In this document: positions 15,968-25,332 of the stretch, piece by piece
How positions within the stretch are numbered: the first letter of the stretch is position 1
Layout: each line of letters starts with the position of its first letter
NCBI GenBank assembly: GCA_903862715.1
Contig: CAIOYY010000083.1
Span: 1 to 53,181 of the forward strand
DNA length: 53,181 nt
Direction: 5' to 3'
DNA from: an uncultured Alphaproteobacteria bacterium
GTDB lineage: Bacteria; Pseudomonadota; Alphaproteobacteria; Micropepsales; Micropepsaceae
Translations under genes and position numbers: made by a program
The notes under the pieces: model-generated
What the model was told of the DNA's origin: nothing
What the model saw: only the letters and a program-made list of their open reading frames with translations
Databases searched by the model: none

Positions 15968-17941
15968 TCAGATTTCGGTCTGGCTGCCGAGTTCCACGAC
16001 GCGGCCCGGCGGCAGGCGGTAGAACTGCGCCGCTTCCAGTGCCGAGGCGTAAAGCCGGATAAAAAGTTTCGTCCGCCATTGCTGCATGGTCGAACGCCGT
16101 GCGGGCACCAGCGTCTCACGCCGGACGAAGAACGTCGTCGTTTCCAGATCAATGGCAAGGCCGAAGGCGCGCGAACTCTGCAGAGCGCGCGGAACATCAG
16201 GGGTCTGGAAAAATCCGAAATGCGCTTCAATGGTAAAGAACCCTTTGCCAAGCTTTTTTACCGTCAGGCGTTTTTCTTCAGGCACAAAGGGTTCGTCCGT
16301 CACATCGACGCGCAAAAGGATGACGCGTTCGTGCAGAACTTTGTTGTGTTTGAGGTTGTGCAGCAGCGAACCCGGAACCTCGTCGAGGCGCGGTGTGATG
16401 AAAATCGCCGTTCCCGCAACGCGCAAGGGCGTTTTGTCGGCGCGCTCCAGGAACTGCTCCATGGAAAGTCCGCCGCCATAGGCCTTGTCCATCAGAACAC
16501 GGCGGCCCGAGCGCCAGACATACATGAAGAAAATCGTGGTCGCCGCGATAGCCACCGGGATGACGCCGCCCTCGAAAAACTTTGACGCCAGGGTCGAGGC
16601 AAAGAAGGCAATGTCGATGATTGCAAACGTGCCGAACACGAGGATCATCGGGAAGATGCCCCATTTCCATTGCTTGTAGGCGACGATGGAGGCGAGCAGT
16701 GTCGAGATCAGCATCAGGCCCGTGACGGCGACGCCATAGGCCGCGGCAATCTGGTCCGGACTGCGCAAAATCAGCACGATGCCGACCACACCGAACATCA
16801 TCAGCGTATTGGCGCGAGGCAGATAGATCTGCCCAAAATCGGTGGCCGACGTGTGACGAATTTCCATGCGCGGAATCTGCCCGAGCTGCACCGCCTGGCG
16901 CGTGATCGAATACATTCCGGAAATCATTGCCTGGCTGGCGATAATGGCCGCCATGGTGGCAAGCGCGACGAGCGGATAGTGGAGCGCCGGCGGCGCCAGT
17001 GCAAAGAACGGACTTTCGAGATTATCGACATCGCGCAGCACCGCCGCGCCCTGGCCGAAATAATTGAGAACGAGCGCGGGAAGCGCCGCAAACAGCCAGG
17101 CATAACGGATGGGCTGGGGCCCGAAATGGCCCATATCGGCATAAAGCGATTCAACACCCGTCACGCACAGAACAATCGCGCCCAGCGCGAAGAACGCCAC
17201 AAAGGGCGCTTCCATGAACATAACAACCGCATAAAAGGGATTGAGTGCGAAGAGAATTTCCGGCGTTTCCAACATCGACAGCACGCCAAGCGTTGCCAGT
17301 GTAGCGAACCAAACGATCATTATGGGGCCGAAAATGCGCCCAATCTGCGCCGTGCCACGCGATTGCACCGAAAACAACCCGACGATGATGATCAGAGTTA
17401 AGGGCAGAACGAACAAACCCAGTGCTGGATTTTCAAGCCGTAAACCGTCCACGGCGCTCAACACCGAAATCGCGGGCGTAAGAAGCGCTTCGCCGTAAAA
17501 TAGTCCAAGCCCTATTCCCGCGACGCTGGCAATCAGTGTCTTCAGATAACGCGGTAAGTTCTGCGAACGATGTGCGAGGGCCGCGAGGGCCAGCACGCCG
17601 CCTTCGCCCTTGTTGCTCGCCCGCATCATCAGCGTGATGTATTTTCCGGTCACGACGATGATCAGCGCCCAGAAGATGACCGAGATCGCGCCCATCACCG
17701 CGGTGGGAATGGGAAGATCGGCGCTGGTGGCGAGCACCGACTGACGTATGGCGTAAAGCGGGCTGGTGCCGATATCGCCATAGACGACGCCGAGCGCCGC
17801 CAGTGTCAGGCTCGCGCGCCGCCACGAAAAGGGACGGGTGACCTCATTTCCCTTCGTCTCGCTGCTGCCGAGTGTGCGTGAAGGATCGCCGTCTTTGCCG
17901 ATCCCGTTCGGGGTCTCGGCGTATATCTTTGCGTCTGTCAC
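15968..17941 (-). CDS. kup: Kup-type low-affinity potassium uptake protein
   Basis: 657 residues from a GTG at 17941. After a ~40-residue cytoplasmic lead it shows the Kup/HAK/KT pattern: LGVVYGDIGTSPLYA in the first membrane helix, VTGKYITLMMRASNKGEGG, 12 hydrophobic segments to about residue 450, and a ~200-residue cytoplasmic tail starting after YVWRSGRR. It catalyses K+ uptake, probably with protons, across the inner membrane. The gene stands alone. The 214 bases before its start hold a weak AAGGCG/CGCCTT hairpin near 18030 but no recognisable riboswitch. Confidence 0.95.
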   Translation of the reverse strand: MTDAKIYAETPNGIGKDGDPSRTLGSSETKGNEVTRPFSWRRASLTLAALGVVYGDIGTSPLYAIRQSVLATSADLPIPTAVMGAISVIFWALIIVVTGKYITLMMRASNKGEGGVLALAALAHRSQNLPRYLKTLIASVAGIGLGLFYGEALLTPAISVLSAVDGLRLENPALGLFVLPLTLIIIVGLFSVQSRGTAQIGRIFGPIMIVWFATLATLGVLSMLETPEILFALNPFYAVVMFMEAPFVAFFALGAIVLCVTGVESLYADMGHFGPQPIRYAWLFAALPALVLNYFGQGAAVLRDVDNLESPFFALAPPALHYPLVALATMAAIIASQAMISGMYSITRQAVQLGQIPRMEIRHTSATDFGQIYLPRANTLMMFGVVGIVLILRSPDQIAAAYGVAVTGLMLISTLLASIVAYKQWKWGIFPMILVFGTFAIIDIAFFASTLASKFFEGGVIPVAIAATTIFFMYVWRSGRRVLMDKAYGGGLSMEQFLERADKTPLRVAGTAIFITPRLDEVPGSLLHNLKHNKVLHERVILLRVDVTDEPFVPEEKRLTVKKLGKGFFTIEAHFGFFQTPDVPRALQSSRAFGLAIDLETTTFFVRRETLVPARRSTMQQWRTKLFIRLYASALEAAQFYRLPPGRVVELGSQTEI

Positions 17942-18155
17942 TGGGGCTTGCGCTCTCGGGTCATCCGGTAAAGGCTATTGGGGAAAAATGTCCCCGGGGG
18001 CGATTTTCAATCGGGACCGGTCCTTAAGGCGGCGGACCATAAACCTGTCGCCTTTGTGATAGAAGGGGGCGGGACCAAATGGCGCAAGAGTTTTTAAGTG
18101 ACTGAATTCACGTTTTAAATTCGGGCAGTCGCGTCGGGAAGGGCAAAGTTTCCAG

Positions 18156-19142
18156 ATGGTATTAACACTGTTCCGAACCGGATTCGTCGCCGCGCTGGCG
18201 CTCGGGCTTATTGCCTGTGAGCGTGCTGCGGAGGAGGTCGCGAATTATCCGAGCCAGCCGATCCGCCTTGTGATTCCGTTTGCCGCAGGAGGCACCACAG
18301 ATCTCACCGGCCGTGTGCTCGCGGCGCAGCTGAGCGAAGAACTCGGCCAGCAGGTCGTGGTCGAGAATATCGACGGCGCAGGCGGTACCGTTGCCTCCGA
18401 CCAGGTGGCGCGCGCGCGGCCGGATGGTTACACGCTGATCCTTCACGTCGCGTCGACCAGCGCCATCAATCCCTATCTCTATCCCGATCTGACCTACGAC
18501 ATGCGCGAGGACTTCGCGCCCATCTCGCTGATGACGCGCGTTCCCAATATTGTCCTTGTGCGGAAGGATTTTCCGGCCGATACGGTGGCGGAATTCGTCG
18601 CGCTCGCGAAAGAGAACCCCGGCACCTACAATTACGGCTCGTCCGGCAATGGCACCATCCTTCATCTGTCCGGTGCGCTCTTCGCCAAGCAGACCGGCAT
18701 CGACATCGTGCATATTCCCTATCCGGGCGCAGGCCCCGCGATGAACGACCTGGTCGCCGGCACCATCGATGCCCTCTTCGACAATTTCCCGACTGGTCTC
18801 GTGCAGGTCGAGGCAGGCAATGTGAAAGCGCTGGCCATCACCACTACGGAGCGCAGTTCGGCGATGCCGGATCTTCCGACGGTCGCCGAAAGCGGTTACC
18901 CCGATTACGACACCTATTCCTGGTCGGCGATCTATGCGCCGCCGGGCCTTCCCCCGGATATCCTGGTCAAACTTTCCGCCGCCTCCATCGCCGTGGCGCA
19001 AGACCCGGAAACTGTTCAGCGTCTGCAGGATCTGGGGGCGGAGGTCATCGGCTCGACGCCCGAGGAACTCGCGGAATTCCGCGACCGCATGCTTGATTAC
19101 TGGGGCCCCATCGTGCGCGATTCCGGCGCGGTGGTGGAGTAG
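18156..19142 (+). CDS. tctC: Tripartite tricarboxylate transporter substrate-binding protein (TctC/Bug)
   Basis: 328 residues, lipoprotein signal (LGLIAC, Cys21). Bug-family features: YPSQPIRLVIPFAAGG at the mature N-terminus, YGSSGNGT, HIPYPGAGPAMNDLVAGTID, and LPTVAESGYPDYD. It captures a carboxylate in the periplasm and delivers it to the TctA/TctB membrane complex. Here it is convergent with tctBA, the two stops lying two bases apart, instead of leading the same operon. The ligand is unknown. Confidence 0.92.
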   Translation: MVLTLFRTGFVAALALGLIACERAAEEVANYPSQPIRLVIPFAAGGTTDLTGRVLAAQLSEELGQQVVVENIDGAGGTVASDQVARARPDGYTLILHVASTSAINPYLYPDLTYDMREDFAPISLMTRVPNIVLVRKDFPADTVAEFVALAKENPGTYNYGSSGNGTILHLSGALFAKQTGIDIVHIPYPGAGPAMNDLVAGTIDALFDNFPTGLVQVEAGNVKALAITTTERSSAMPDLPTVAESGYPDYDTYSWSAIYAPPGLPPDILVKLSAASIAVAQDPETVQRLQDLGAEVIGSTPEELAEFRDRMLDYWGPIVRDSGAVVE

Positions 19143-19144
19143 GA

Positions 19145-20650
19145 CTATTCGCTGATCGCCTTGTCGCGCGCGCGGGCGAAGCGCGGCATCAGCCCCATGA
19201 TGAGAAGGCCGAGCGTCGCGATCAGAAACACCACCGCCATCGGGTGATCGAAGAACACCATCGGATCGCCGCGTGACAATAGCATGGCGCGGCGCAAATT
19301 CTCCTCCATCGGCGCGCCGAGTACGAAGGCGAGCACCAGCGGCATCGGCTCGAAGCCGAGCTTCTTCAGAAGGTAGCCGAGCAGTCCGAAAAACGCCGTC
19401 AGCATCACATCGAAGGCGGAATAGCTGACCGCATAGGCGCCAATGCAGCAGAACAGCACGATGGCCGGAAACAGGAAGCGATAGGGAATATCGAGGATCC
19501 GCACCCAAAGCCCGATCAGCGGCAGATTGATGATCAGGAGCATGACATTGCCGATCCACATGCTGACGACGAGACCCCAGAAAAGGTCCGCATTGGCCGT
19601 AATCACCTGCGGCCCCGGCGTGATCCCATGAATGACGAGGGCCCCCACCATCATCGCGGTCACGGCATTCGACGGAATGCCAAGCGTCAGCATCGGAATG
19701 AAGGCCGTCTGCGCGCCCGCATTGTTCGCGGACTCCGGACCCGCAACGCCCGCGATCGCGCCATGGCCGAATTCTTCGGGGTGCTTCGAGATTTTCTTCT
19801 CCGCGAGATAGGACGCGAACGCGCCGAGAATATTGCCGCTGCCCGGCAGAAGCCCAAGCACGCTGCCGATGCCGGTGCCGCGCAGAATCGCGGGGATCGC
19901 GCGCCGCCAGCTTTCGCGCGTTACGCGTAAATGGCTCACTTTCCCGGCAAGGCCCGCCCGCATATCGGAATGCTTTTCGAGATTGGTCGCGATCTCGGCA
20001 ATGCCAAACAGTCCCATGGCAAGCGGCACCACGCCGATCCCGTCGGCGAGCATCGGAAAGCCCATCGTGTAACGTAAGCTCCCGCTGGTCACATCGGTCC
20101 CGACAAGGCTTAAGAAAACCCCGAGCAGCACCATGGCGATGCCTTTCAGCATCGCGCCCTGCGTCAGGGCCGTCGCCAGGATAAGCCCCAGCAGCATCAG
20201 CGCGAAATAATCGGTCGGATGAAAACTCTGCGCGAAAAGCGACAAAGGCGGCGCGGCGACCGCGATCAAAAGAGTTGCGATCGTCCCCGCGATGAACGAA
20301 CCGATGGCGGCGACCGCCAACGCTTCACCGGCGCGGCCCTGTCTTGCCATCGCATGACCGTCGATCGTGGTCACCACGCTGGAGATTTCACCCGGCAGAT
20401 TAAGAAGGATGGCGGTCAGCGAGCCGCCATATTGCGCACCGTAATAAATCCCGGCGAGCATGATCAGCGCTCCGGTCGGATCGAGCTGGAACGTGATCGG
20501 CAACAAAATCGCGATGGTAGCGATGGGGCCGACGCCCGGCAGCGCACCGACCAGCGTGCCGAGAAACGCGCCCGCAAAACAGAAGAAAAGATTCTCGAGG
20601 CTGAAAGCCACTGAGAAACCCTGTCCGAGATGGGCGAACAGCGTGTTCAT
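19145..20650 (-). CDS. tctA: Tripartite tricarboxylate transporter large membrane subunit TctA
   Basis: 501 residues from the ATG at 20650, which overlaps the tctB stop (ATGA); an in-frame GTG 12 bases upstream is less likely. About 12 membrane helices. Two copies of the TctA signature are visible: GALPGVGPIATIAILLP near the N-terminus and GLLPGSGNILGAFASY in the second half, plus GPESANNAGAQTAFIPMLTLGIPS. It forms the transport channel of the TTT system driven by an ion gradient. Confidence 0.95.
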   Translation of the reverse strand: MNTLFAHLGQGFSVAFSLENLFFCFAGAFLGTLVGALPGVGPIATIAILLPITFQLDPTGALIMLAGIYYGAQYGGSLTAILLNLPGEISSVVTTIDGHAMARQGRAGEALAVAAIGSFIAGTIATLLIAVAAPPLSLFAQSFHPTDYFALMLLGLILATALTQGAMLKGIAMVLLGVFLSLVGTDVTSGSLRYTMGFPMLADGIGVVPLAMGLFGIAEIATNLEKHSDMRAGLAGKVSHLRVTRESWRRAIPAILRGTGIGSVLGLLPGSGNILGAFASYLAEKKISKHPEEFGHGAIAGVAGPESANNAGAQTAFIPMLTLGIPSNAVTAMMVGALVIHGITPGPQVITANADLFWGLVVSMWIGNVMLLIINLPLIGLWVRILDIPYRFLFPAIVLFCCIGAYAVSYSAFDVMLTAFFGLLGYLLKKLGFEPMPLVLAFVLGAPMEENLRRAMLLSRGDPMVFFDHPMAVVFLIATLGLLIMGLMPRFARARDKAISE

Positions 20651-21126
20651 AGGGTGGGCCACAGCCGTAATGGCAGATCAAGCAGCACGACGAAAAGAAC
20701 CGCCGCGACGGCGGAAAGCACCACGGCGAAGATGGCCGTTTCCACGACGCTCTTCTGTTGCGTCCCGAAGCTCGCAAGGAAGATGCCGGCAAAGCCCGCC
20801 AGCACCAGACCGCCGGGGCCGATCAGCACCGCGAAAGCGGCAAACCCGAAGGTCAGCGCGGCCAGAGGACGAAGCGTCGGAAAGGCAGGCAATCCCGCGC
20901 CGCCATGCAACAGGCCGCCGAGAAGAAGGGCCACGCCTACGACGCAAAGAAGAACGCCGATGCCGAGCGGCAGGAAGCCCGAGCCCATGCGCACGGGCGT
21001 GCCGAGATTGAGATCAAGCGCCGCGATGGCGATGGCAATGCCTGCGGCGAGCAGGAAAAGTCCGGCCGCGACATCCCGCAGCCCGATCCGGTTCTTTTCC
21101 GGCGTGTCGCTTTCCGGCGCGCTCAC
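20647..21126 (-). CDS. tctB: Tripartite tricarboxylate transporter small membrane subunit TctB
   Basis: 159 residues from the GTG at 21126, giving the usual ~150-residue TctB length. The frame stays open upstream to 21354, but that part is Arg/Ser/Ala-rich, unlike a protein start, and overlaps the next gene. Four hydrophobic helices; GSGFLPLGIGVLL matches the TctB signature. Coupled to tctA by an ATGA overlap. Confidence 0.88.
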   Translation of the reverse strand: MSAPESDTPEKNRIGLRDVAAGLFLLAAGIAIAIAALDLNLGTPVRMGSGFLPLGIGVLLCVVGVALLLGGLLHGGAGLPAFPTLRPLAALTFGFAAFAVLIGPGGLVLAGFAGIFLASFGTQQKSVVETAIFAVVLSAVAAVLFVVLLDLPLRLWPTL

Positions 21127-21189
21127 TGCTCCGCGAACTCCCCATTCGTCGGGCCAAGGTATAGGGCGAAGTTCGCATGATCGCCAATG

Positions 21190-21299
21190 CGAACACGCGG
21201 CCTTCCCTCCTTGAGGGGCCGAAGGGCGAAGAGCGAAAAGCCCGGCGGATATTTCGCTGCTCGTAGCGTGCCGCGAAGCGGCGGAAGGGGGGTAACGGA
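21190..21299. repeat. Intergenic repeat, family B (degenerate copy)
   Basis: Starts GGCCTTCCCTCCTTGAGGGGCC and continues through CGAAGGGCGAAGAGCGAAAAG to GCGAAGCGGCGGAAGGGGGG. It resembles the copies at 28584, 30817 and 39186. It fills the gap between tctB and the CHAP gene. Confidence 0.5.
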
Positions 21300-21310
21300 G
21301 ATATGGGGCT

Positions 21311-21859
21311 CTAGCCGCCCGCGACGCGCAGCGGACTGATGAAGCCCGCGACATTGTAATTGTTCACGCCGAGATGGCCGTCGCGGTTGTTGAATACACG
21401 GACCACGCTCCAGTCATTGTTGGGGCTCACATCGATGACCGGCGAATTGAGGAAAATATTTCCGTCGATCAGACAGTTTGCATGATCGACGCGAATTTCG
21501 CGCGAGGATACGACTCTCGTCACCAGCGCAAGATGCGCACGTTTCGGCCCCGCATAACCGGCCAGCACCAGAAGCGAGCCGGTGCGCGGACTGTGTTCAC
21601 GCGCATAGACGCCCGCCGCCTGGTCCCACCAGGTATAGGCGTCGCCATAAATCTGGATTCCTGAAACCTGCCGCGCATAGGGAACGCATTGCGCGGGCGA
21701 GGGGGCACGGACGAAGCGCGGCACATCGTCGGAATAGGTCGCTGCGGTGCCGGGCGTTCCGGCACCGGGCGTGAAGGGATGCGTCACGCAGGCGGAAAGA
21801 AGGGCTGCGGAAAGCCCAAGGTAAAACACCGCCGCAAAATTCCGGGCAAGGCCACGCAT
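21311..21859 (-). CDS. CHAP-domain lipoprotein, probable cell-wall amidase or peptidase
   Basis: 182 residues, lipobox LLSAC. A CHAP domain spans about 50-160, with catalytic Cys in QCVPYARQVSG, catalytic His in AHLALVTRVV, and VDHANCL further on. CHAP enzymes cleave amide bonds in peptidoglycan; in alphaproteobacteria this compact lipoprotein form is common and not well characterised. It stands alone, between the tct genes and an Excalibur protein. Confidence 0.85.
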   Translation of the reverse strand: MRGLARNFAAVFYLGLSAALLSACVTHPFTPGAGTPGTAATYSDDVPRFVRAPSPAQCVPYARQVSGIQIYGDAYTWWDQAAGVYAREHSPRTGSLLVLAGYAGPKRAHLALVTRVVSSREIRVDHANCLIDGNIFLNSPVIDVSPNNDWSVVRVFNNRDGHLGVNNYNVAGFISPLRVAGG

Positions 21860-21987
21860 GACGAACGAATTCCCCTCGAACCGATTCCAGCCCCGCTCCT
21901 GTCCCGCTCCCGTTAAGGAATGGGCGGGGCTACAGGGGCCATTTCCCCTCTATTGAAGGGCTTGAATGGTTAAAAATTCGGAAATCG

Positions 21988-22287
21988 TCAGGGAAGGGCT
22001 TCACAGGCGAGTCCGTCATGGTCGGCATCCAGGCGGTGAGGATCGCCCCGCCCCGCATTTGCGAAAAAGCGCTGGGCCTCGGCATGGGTGGTGAAATCCC
22101 CACAATCCCTGTCGATGAAGCCCGCCATGGGGTTAACGGTCGAATTTGGGCGGGGATTGGAACCCTGTTGCCCGGTCTCATTACTTTCCGCTCTGGTCTC
22201 ATCTGATTGCGCAGCAACTGCGGTGAATGAGATCGAGAGCGGTCCGCCTAATGCAAACAGGACAAATAGCATATTCCGCTTTGTCAT
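21988..22287 (-). CDS. Excalibur-domain small exported protein
   Basis: 99 residues from the ATG at 22287 (GGGGGGC upstream); the frame could start seven codons earlier. Signal peptide (SFTAVAAQ), a Ser/Asn-rich spacer, then one Excalibur domain: DCGDF, a Phe/Ala helix, and DADHDGLACE, the EF-loop-like DxDxDG with Cys pair. Predicted to bind calcium outside the membrane. Partners unknown. Confidence 0.85.
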   Translation of the reverse strand: MTKRNMLFVLFALGGPLSISFTAVAAQSDETRAESNETGQQGSNPRPNSTVNPMAGFIDRDCGDFTTHAEAQRFFANAGRGDPHRLDADHDGLACEALP

Positions 22288-22340
22288 TTTGCCCCCCGGC
22301 ATGACCATTGCGCTGAGCGAAAAGAATCCGGCTCAGTATT

Positions 22341-23120
22341 TCACTCCTTCGTAATCGCGCAGAGCCGTTCGGTGCCGACGCGATATTTCAGATTGCGGTT
22401 GCGCGCCTTCTTGAACAGCGACAGGACATCGCTTCCCGCACGCGGCACGTGAAAGGCCATCTGGGCGATATGTGCCGCCAGATAATCCGGGTCATGAATC
22501 GCGTGCGGCGTCGGAAACGCACCGGTCTCCAGGAAGTGCTTCAGCACATGGCGCGTGTTCAGCACGCTGTCATTGGCATGGCGTCCGAACGCGCCATCGC
22601 CCGCGCCGTTCGCTTCCAGGTCCTCGATGAAATAGAGCCCGCCCGATTTCAGCGCCGGAAACAGAAGTCCGAGCGAAGCCTGCTGGTGATCGGGGCGATG
22701 GCTGCCATCATCGATGATGACGTCGAAAGGCTCGTTCCCCGCGGCGTCCAGCAAGCGTGTGATGTCGTCCCTGCTGCTCTGGTCGGCCACAAAGGTCCGG
22801 ACGCGGTCATTGTCGAGATGGGGCGCCGCATTCACATCGATGGCGAAGAGCGTTGCATGCGGAAAATATTCGTACCACATTTTCAGCGAGCCGCCGCCGC
22901 CGCGATTGCGCCCATGGGCGATATATTCGCGCGAAGCCGGGCCTTTCACGCCGATGCCGATTTCCAGAATCCTCAAGGGCGCGGAACGCATACGGCCAAG
23001 ATAGGCCTCATAGATGTCGGTGTAATTGTGCCCGCCATAGATGAAGCTCGGGCCCTTGGTGCCTTTGTCGGTTCCGAACGAATCCGCAATCTCGGTGAGC
23101 GACCGCTGTCCCATCCCCAT
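22341..23120 (-). CDS. Class I SAM-dependent methyltransferase (MycE-like)
   Basis: About 259 residues; start at 23120 or 23114 within a G-rich ATGGGGATGGG stretch, the open frame upstream being unlike coding sequence. Motif I is RILEIGIG; FAIDV and DRVRTFVADQ follow, then FDVIIDDGSHRPDHQ and GGLYFIEDLE. The TEIADSFGTDKG lead and YTDIYEAYLG element match the group of sugar/natural-product O-methyltransferases related to MycE. The substrate is unknown and there is no biosynthetic cluster beside it. Confidence 0.8.
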   Translation of the reverse strand: MGMGQRSLTEIADSFGTDKGTKGPSFIYGGHNYTDIYEAYLGRMRSAPLRILEIGIGVKGPASREYIAHGRNRGGGGSLKMWYEYFPHATLFAIDVNAAPHLDNDRVRTFVADQSSRDDITRLLDAAGNEPFDVIIDDGSHRPDHQQASLGLLFPALKSGGLYFIEDLEANGAGDGAFGRHANDSVLNTRHVLKHFLETGAFPTPHAIHDPDYLAAHIAQMAFHVPRAGSDVLSLFKKARNRNLKYRVGTERLCAITKE

Positions 23121-23257
23121 CCCCCATCCCCCGGACTGCTGTCCGTGAACAGAGGTGAGCCTATGGCAAGGTCTGTCCGCAATCCATGGCCGCAACGCAC
23201 ACAAGGACGTGGAAAACCGCATCGTGGGTTACACGCGGGTAATGAGAATCCTCAGCC

Positions 23258-24394
23258 CTAATCCAGCGTCCGCCGGTAACGCAACATGGCGAGCGTGCCG
23301 ATGACGAGCAGGAAGACGAAGAGCGGCCAGATATTCGCCCAGATATCGGCTGGGCCGTTTCCCTTCAGGAGGATGCCGCGCACGACGCGCAGGAAATGCG
23401 TATTGGGCAGGATCTCTCCCAGCCATTGCGCCCATGTCGGCATGCCGCGGAAGGGAAACATGAACCCCGACAGAAGGATCGACGGCAAGAGGAAGAACAC
23501 CGTCATCTGCATCGCCTGAAGCTGCGTCTTGGCGACGGTCGAGAACAGAAATCCCAGCGCCAGATTGGCGGCGATGAACACGCCGATGGCCCCGATCAGC
23601 AGCACCAGCGAGCCCACCATCGGCACATCGAAAATGAATCGCGCACCGAGCAGCACCAGCGTTACCTGAATATAGCCGACCAGCACATAGGGAATAATCT
23701 TGCCCAGCATTACTTCCAAAGGGTGCGAGGGCATGGCGAGCAGATTTTCCAGCGTGCCGCGCTCGCGTTCGCGCGTCATCGCCATCGCCGTCACCATCAC
23801 CATCGTCATGGTCAGAATGACGCCGATCAGCCCCGGCACGATATTGTATTGCGTGATACCTTCGGGATTGTAGAGTCGGTGCACGACGGTGGTGAAAGCG
23901 GGTTTCGTCGCGCGGCTTGCCAGCGGTCCGACAAGATCATCGCGCAGTGCCTGCGTGCCCAGCGCGGTTACGGCGGCCAGCGCATTGGCGGCGGCGACGG
24001 GGTCGGTCGCATCGGCCTCGATCAGCAATTGCGGTGAATCCCCGCGCACCAGATCGCGAGTGAAATTCGCGGGGATGGTGACGAGGAACGAAATGTCGCC
24101 CTCGTCCAGCATCTGCGTTCCGTCCTCCGGCGTCGCGGCTTCGGCGCGGATGTCGAAATAATTCGAATTCTTCAACGCCGCCAGGATGGAGCGCGCATAG
24201 ACCCCATTGTCGGCCACATGCACGGCGGTGGGCAGCGCCTTCGGATCGGTATTGATGGCGAATCCGAACAGGATCAACTGCATCACCGGCACCATCACCA
24301 TGATGGAAAAGGTGAAGCGGTCCCGCCGCATCTGCACGAATTCCTTAATCAGGATCGCGCCCATGCGCCGAAAGGAAAAACCGTTACGCATCAC
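23258..24394 (-). CDS. ABC-2 type efflux permease
   Basis: 378 residues, YhhJ/YbhR-like. An N-terminal membrane helix (MVPVMQLILFGFAIN), a ~130-residue periplasmic domain (HVADNG... VVHRLYNPEG), then five C-terminal membrane helices containing RERERGTLENLLAMP, the coupling-helix signature of this family. Its start overlaps the ATPase stop (ATGA). It forms the membrane channel with the upstream ATPase and the membrane-fusion protein; only one permease gene is present, so a homodimer is likely. Confidence 0.93.
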   Translation of the reverse strand: MMRNGFSFRRMGAILIKEFVQMRRDRFTFSIMVMVPVMQLILFGFAINTDPKALPTAVHVADNGVYARSILAALKNSNYFDIRAEAATPEDGTQMLDEGDISFLVTIPANFTRDLVRGDSPQLLIEADATDPVAAANALAAVTALGTQALRDDLVGPLASRATKPAFTTVVHRLYNPEGITQYNIVPGLIGVILTMTMVMVTAMAMTRERERGTLENLLAMPSHPLEVMLGKIIPYVLVGYIQVTLVLLGARFIFDVPMVGSLVLLIGAIGVFIAANLALGFLFSTVAKTQLQAMQMTVFFLLPSILLSGFMFPFRGMPTWAQWLGEILPNTHFLRVVRGILLKGNGPADIWANIWPLFVFLLVIGTLAMLRYRRTLD

Positions 24395-25332
24395 GCATTC
24401 ACCATGGGCAGGGTGTCGGCTTTTCCGTTCGGATTCTGCAGATGAATGAACACATCCTCAAGGCTGGGCTCGGCTTCCTCGATCTGGAAATCGGGATCGT
24501 TGCGAAAGGGCATCAAAGTCTGTTCCAGCGCCGCGCGGTCGCGGCCGCTGACATGAAGCTTCGCGCCGAAAAAGGCGACATGCTCGACGCCGGGCTTGTC
24601 TTCGAGGCGCGACAGGAAGCGCCGCACATCGGGGCCGGAAATAAGAAACGTCACCAGCCGCGATTCACGGATCACATCCGCTACGCTGCCGCGCGTCACG
24701 ATTTTTCCCGCGCTGATATAGACGATGCGGTCGCAGCGTTCGGCCTCGTCCATGTAATGCGTACTGACGAGAACGGTCAGGCCTTCCTCGCTGAGACGAT
24801 GAATCTCTTCCCAGAATTCGCGCCGCGCCTGCGGGTCGACGCCTGCGGTCGGCTCGTCGAGCAACAGAAGTTTCGGCGCATGCAGCATGCAGGCGGCGAG
24901 CGCGAGGCGCTGCTTCCATCCCCCCGACAATTGCCCGGCAAGCTGTTCCTGCCGCGCCGTCAGGCCGAGCCTTTCGAGGGTTGCCGCCACGCGTGCCTTG
25001 CGGTCTTCGATCTCATAGACGCGCGCGACGAATTCCAGATTCTCGCGGATCGACAGATCCTCCCAGAACGAGAATTTCTGCGTCATGTAGCCGACTTCGC
25101 GTTTGATGCGGTCCGCCTCCGTGATCACGTCATAGCCAAGGCAGGTGCCGGTTCCCGCGTCGGGCTTCAGAAGGCCGCACAACATGCGGATGGTCGTCGT
25201 CTTGCCGCTGCCATTGGGTCCCAGAAAGCCCCACACTTCGCCGCGCGGCACCTGGATATCGACGCCGTCTACGGCAATCTTTTTACCGAAGCGCTTGGTG
25301 AGTCCGCGCACATCGATGGCGAGTTCGGTCAT
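24391..25332 (-). CDS. ABC transporter ATP-binding protein
   Basis: 313 residues. Walker A GPNGSGKTTT at 39-48, signature LSGGWKQRLALA, Walker B LLLLDEPTAGVD, H-loop His in LVSTHYMDEAERCD. The C-terminal ~80 residues match the drug-efflux (CcmA/YbhF-like) subgroup. Overlaps its upstream (MFP) and downstream (permease) neighbours by 4 bases each. Confidence 0.95.
   Translation of the reverse strand: MTELAIDVRGLTKRFGKKIAVDGVDIQVPRGEVWGFLGPNGSGKTTTIRMLCGLLKPDAGTGTCLGYDVITEADRIKREVGYMTQKFSFWEDLSIRENLEFVARVYEIEDRKARVAATLERLGLTARQEQLAGQLSGGWKQRLALAACMLHAPKLLLLDEPTAGVDPQARREFWEEIHRLSEEGLTVLVSTHYMDEAERCDRIVYISAGKIVTRGSVADVIRESRLVTFLISGPDVRRFLSRLEDKPGVEHVAFFGAKLHVSGRDRAALEQTLMPFRNDPDFQIEEAEPSLEDVFIHLQNPNGKADTLPMVNA

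Noticed and set aside
17942-18155. Possible riboswitch before kup
   Set aside because: Only a short AAGGCG/CGCCTT hairpin is visible, with none of the conserved bases of known potassium- or c-di-AMP-linked riboswitches.
18162-19559. 465-codon minus-strand open frame
   Set aside because: It runs across tctC and the end of tctA in the wrong frame and has His/Arg-rich shadow composition with no domain.
21127-21354. N-terminal extension of TctB
   Set aside because: The open frame has no signal or membrane character, overlaps the CHAP gene, and TctB has its usual length from the GTG at 21126.
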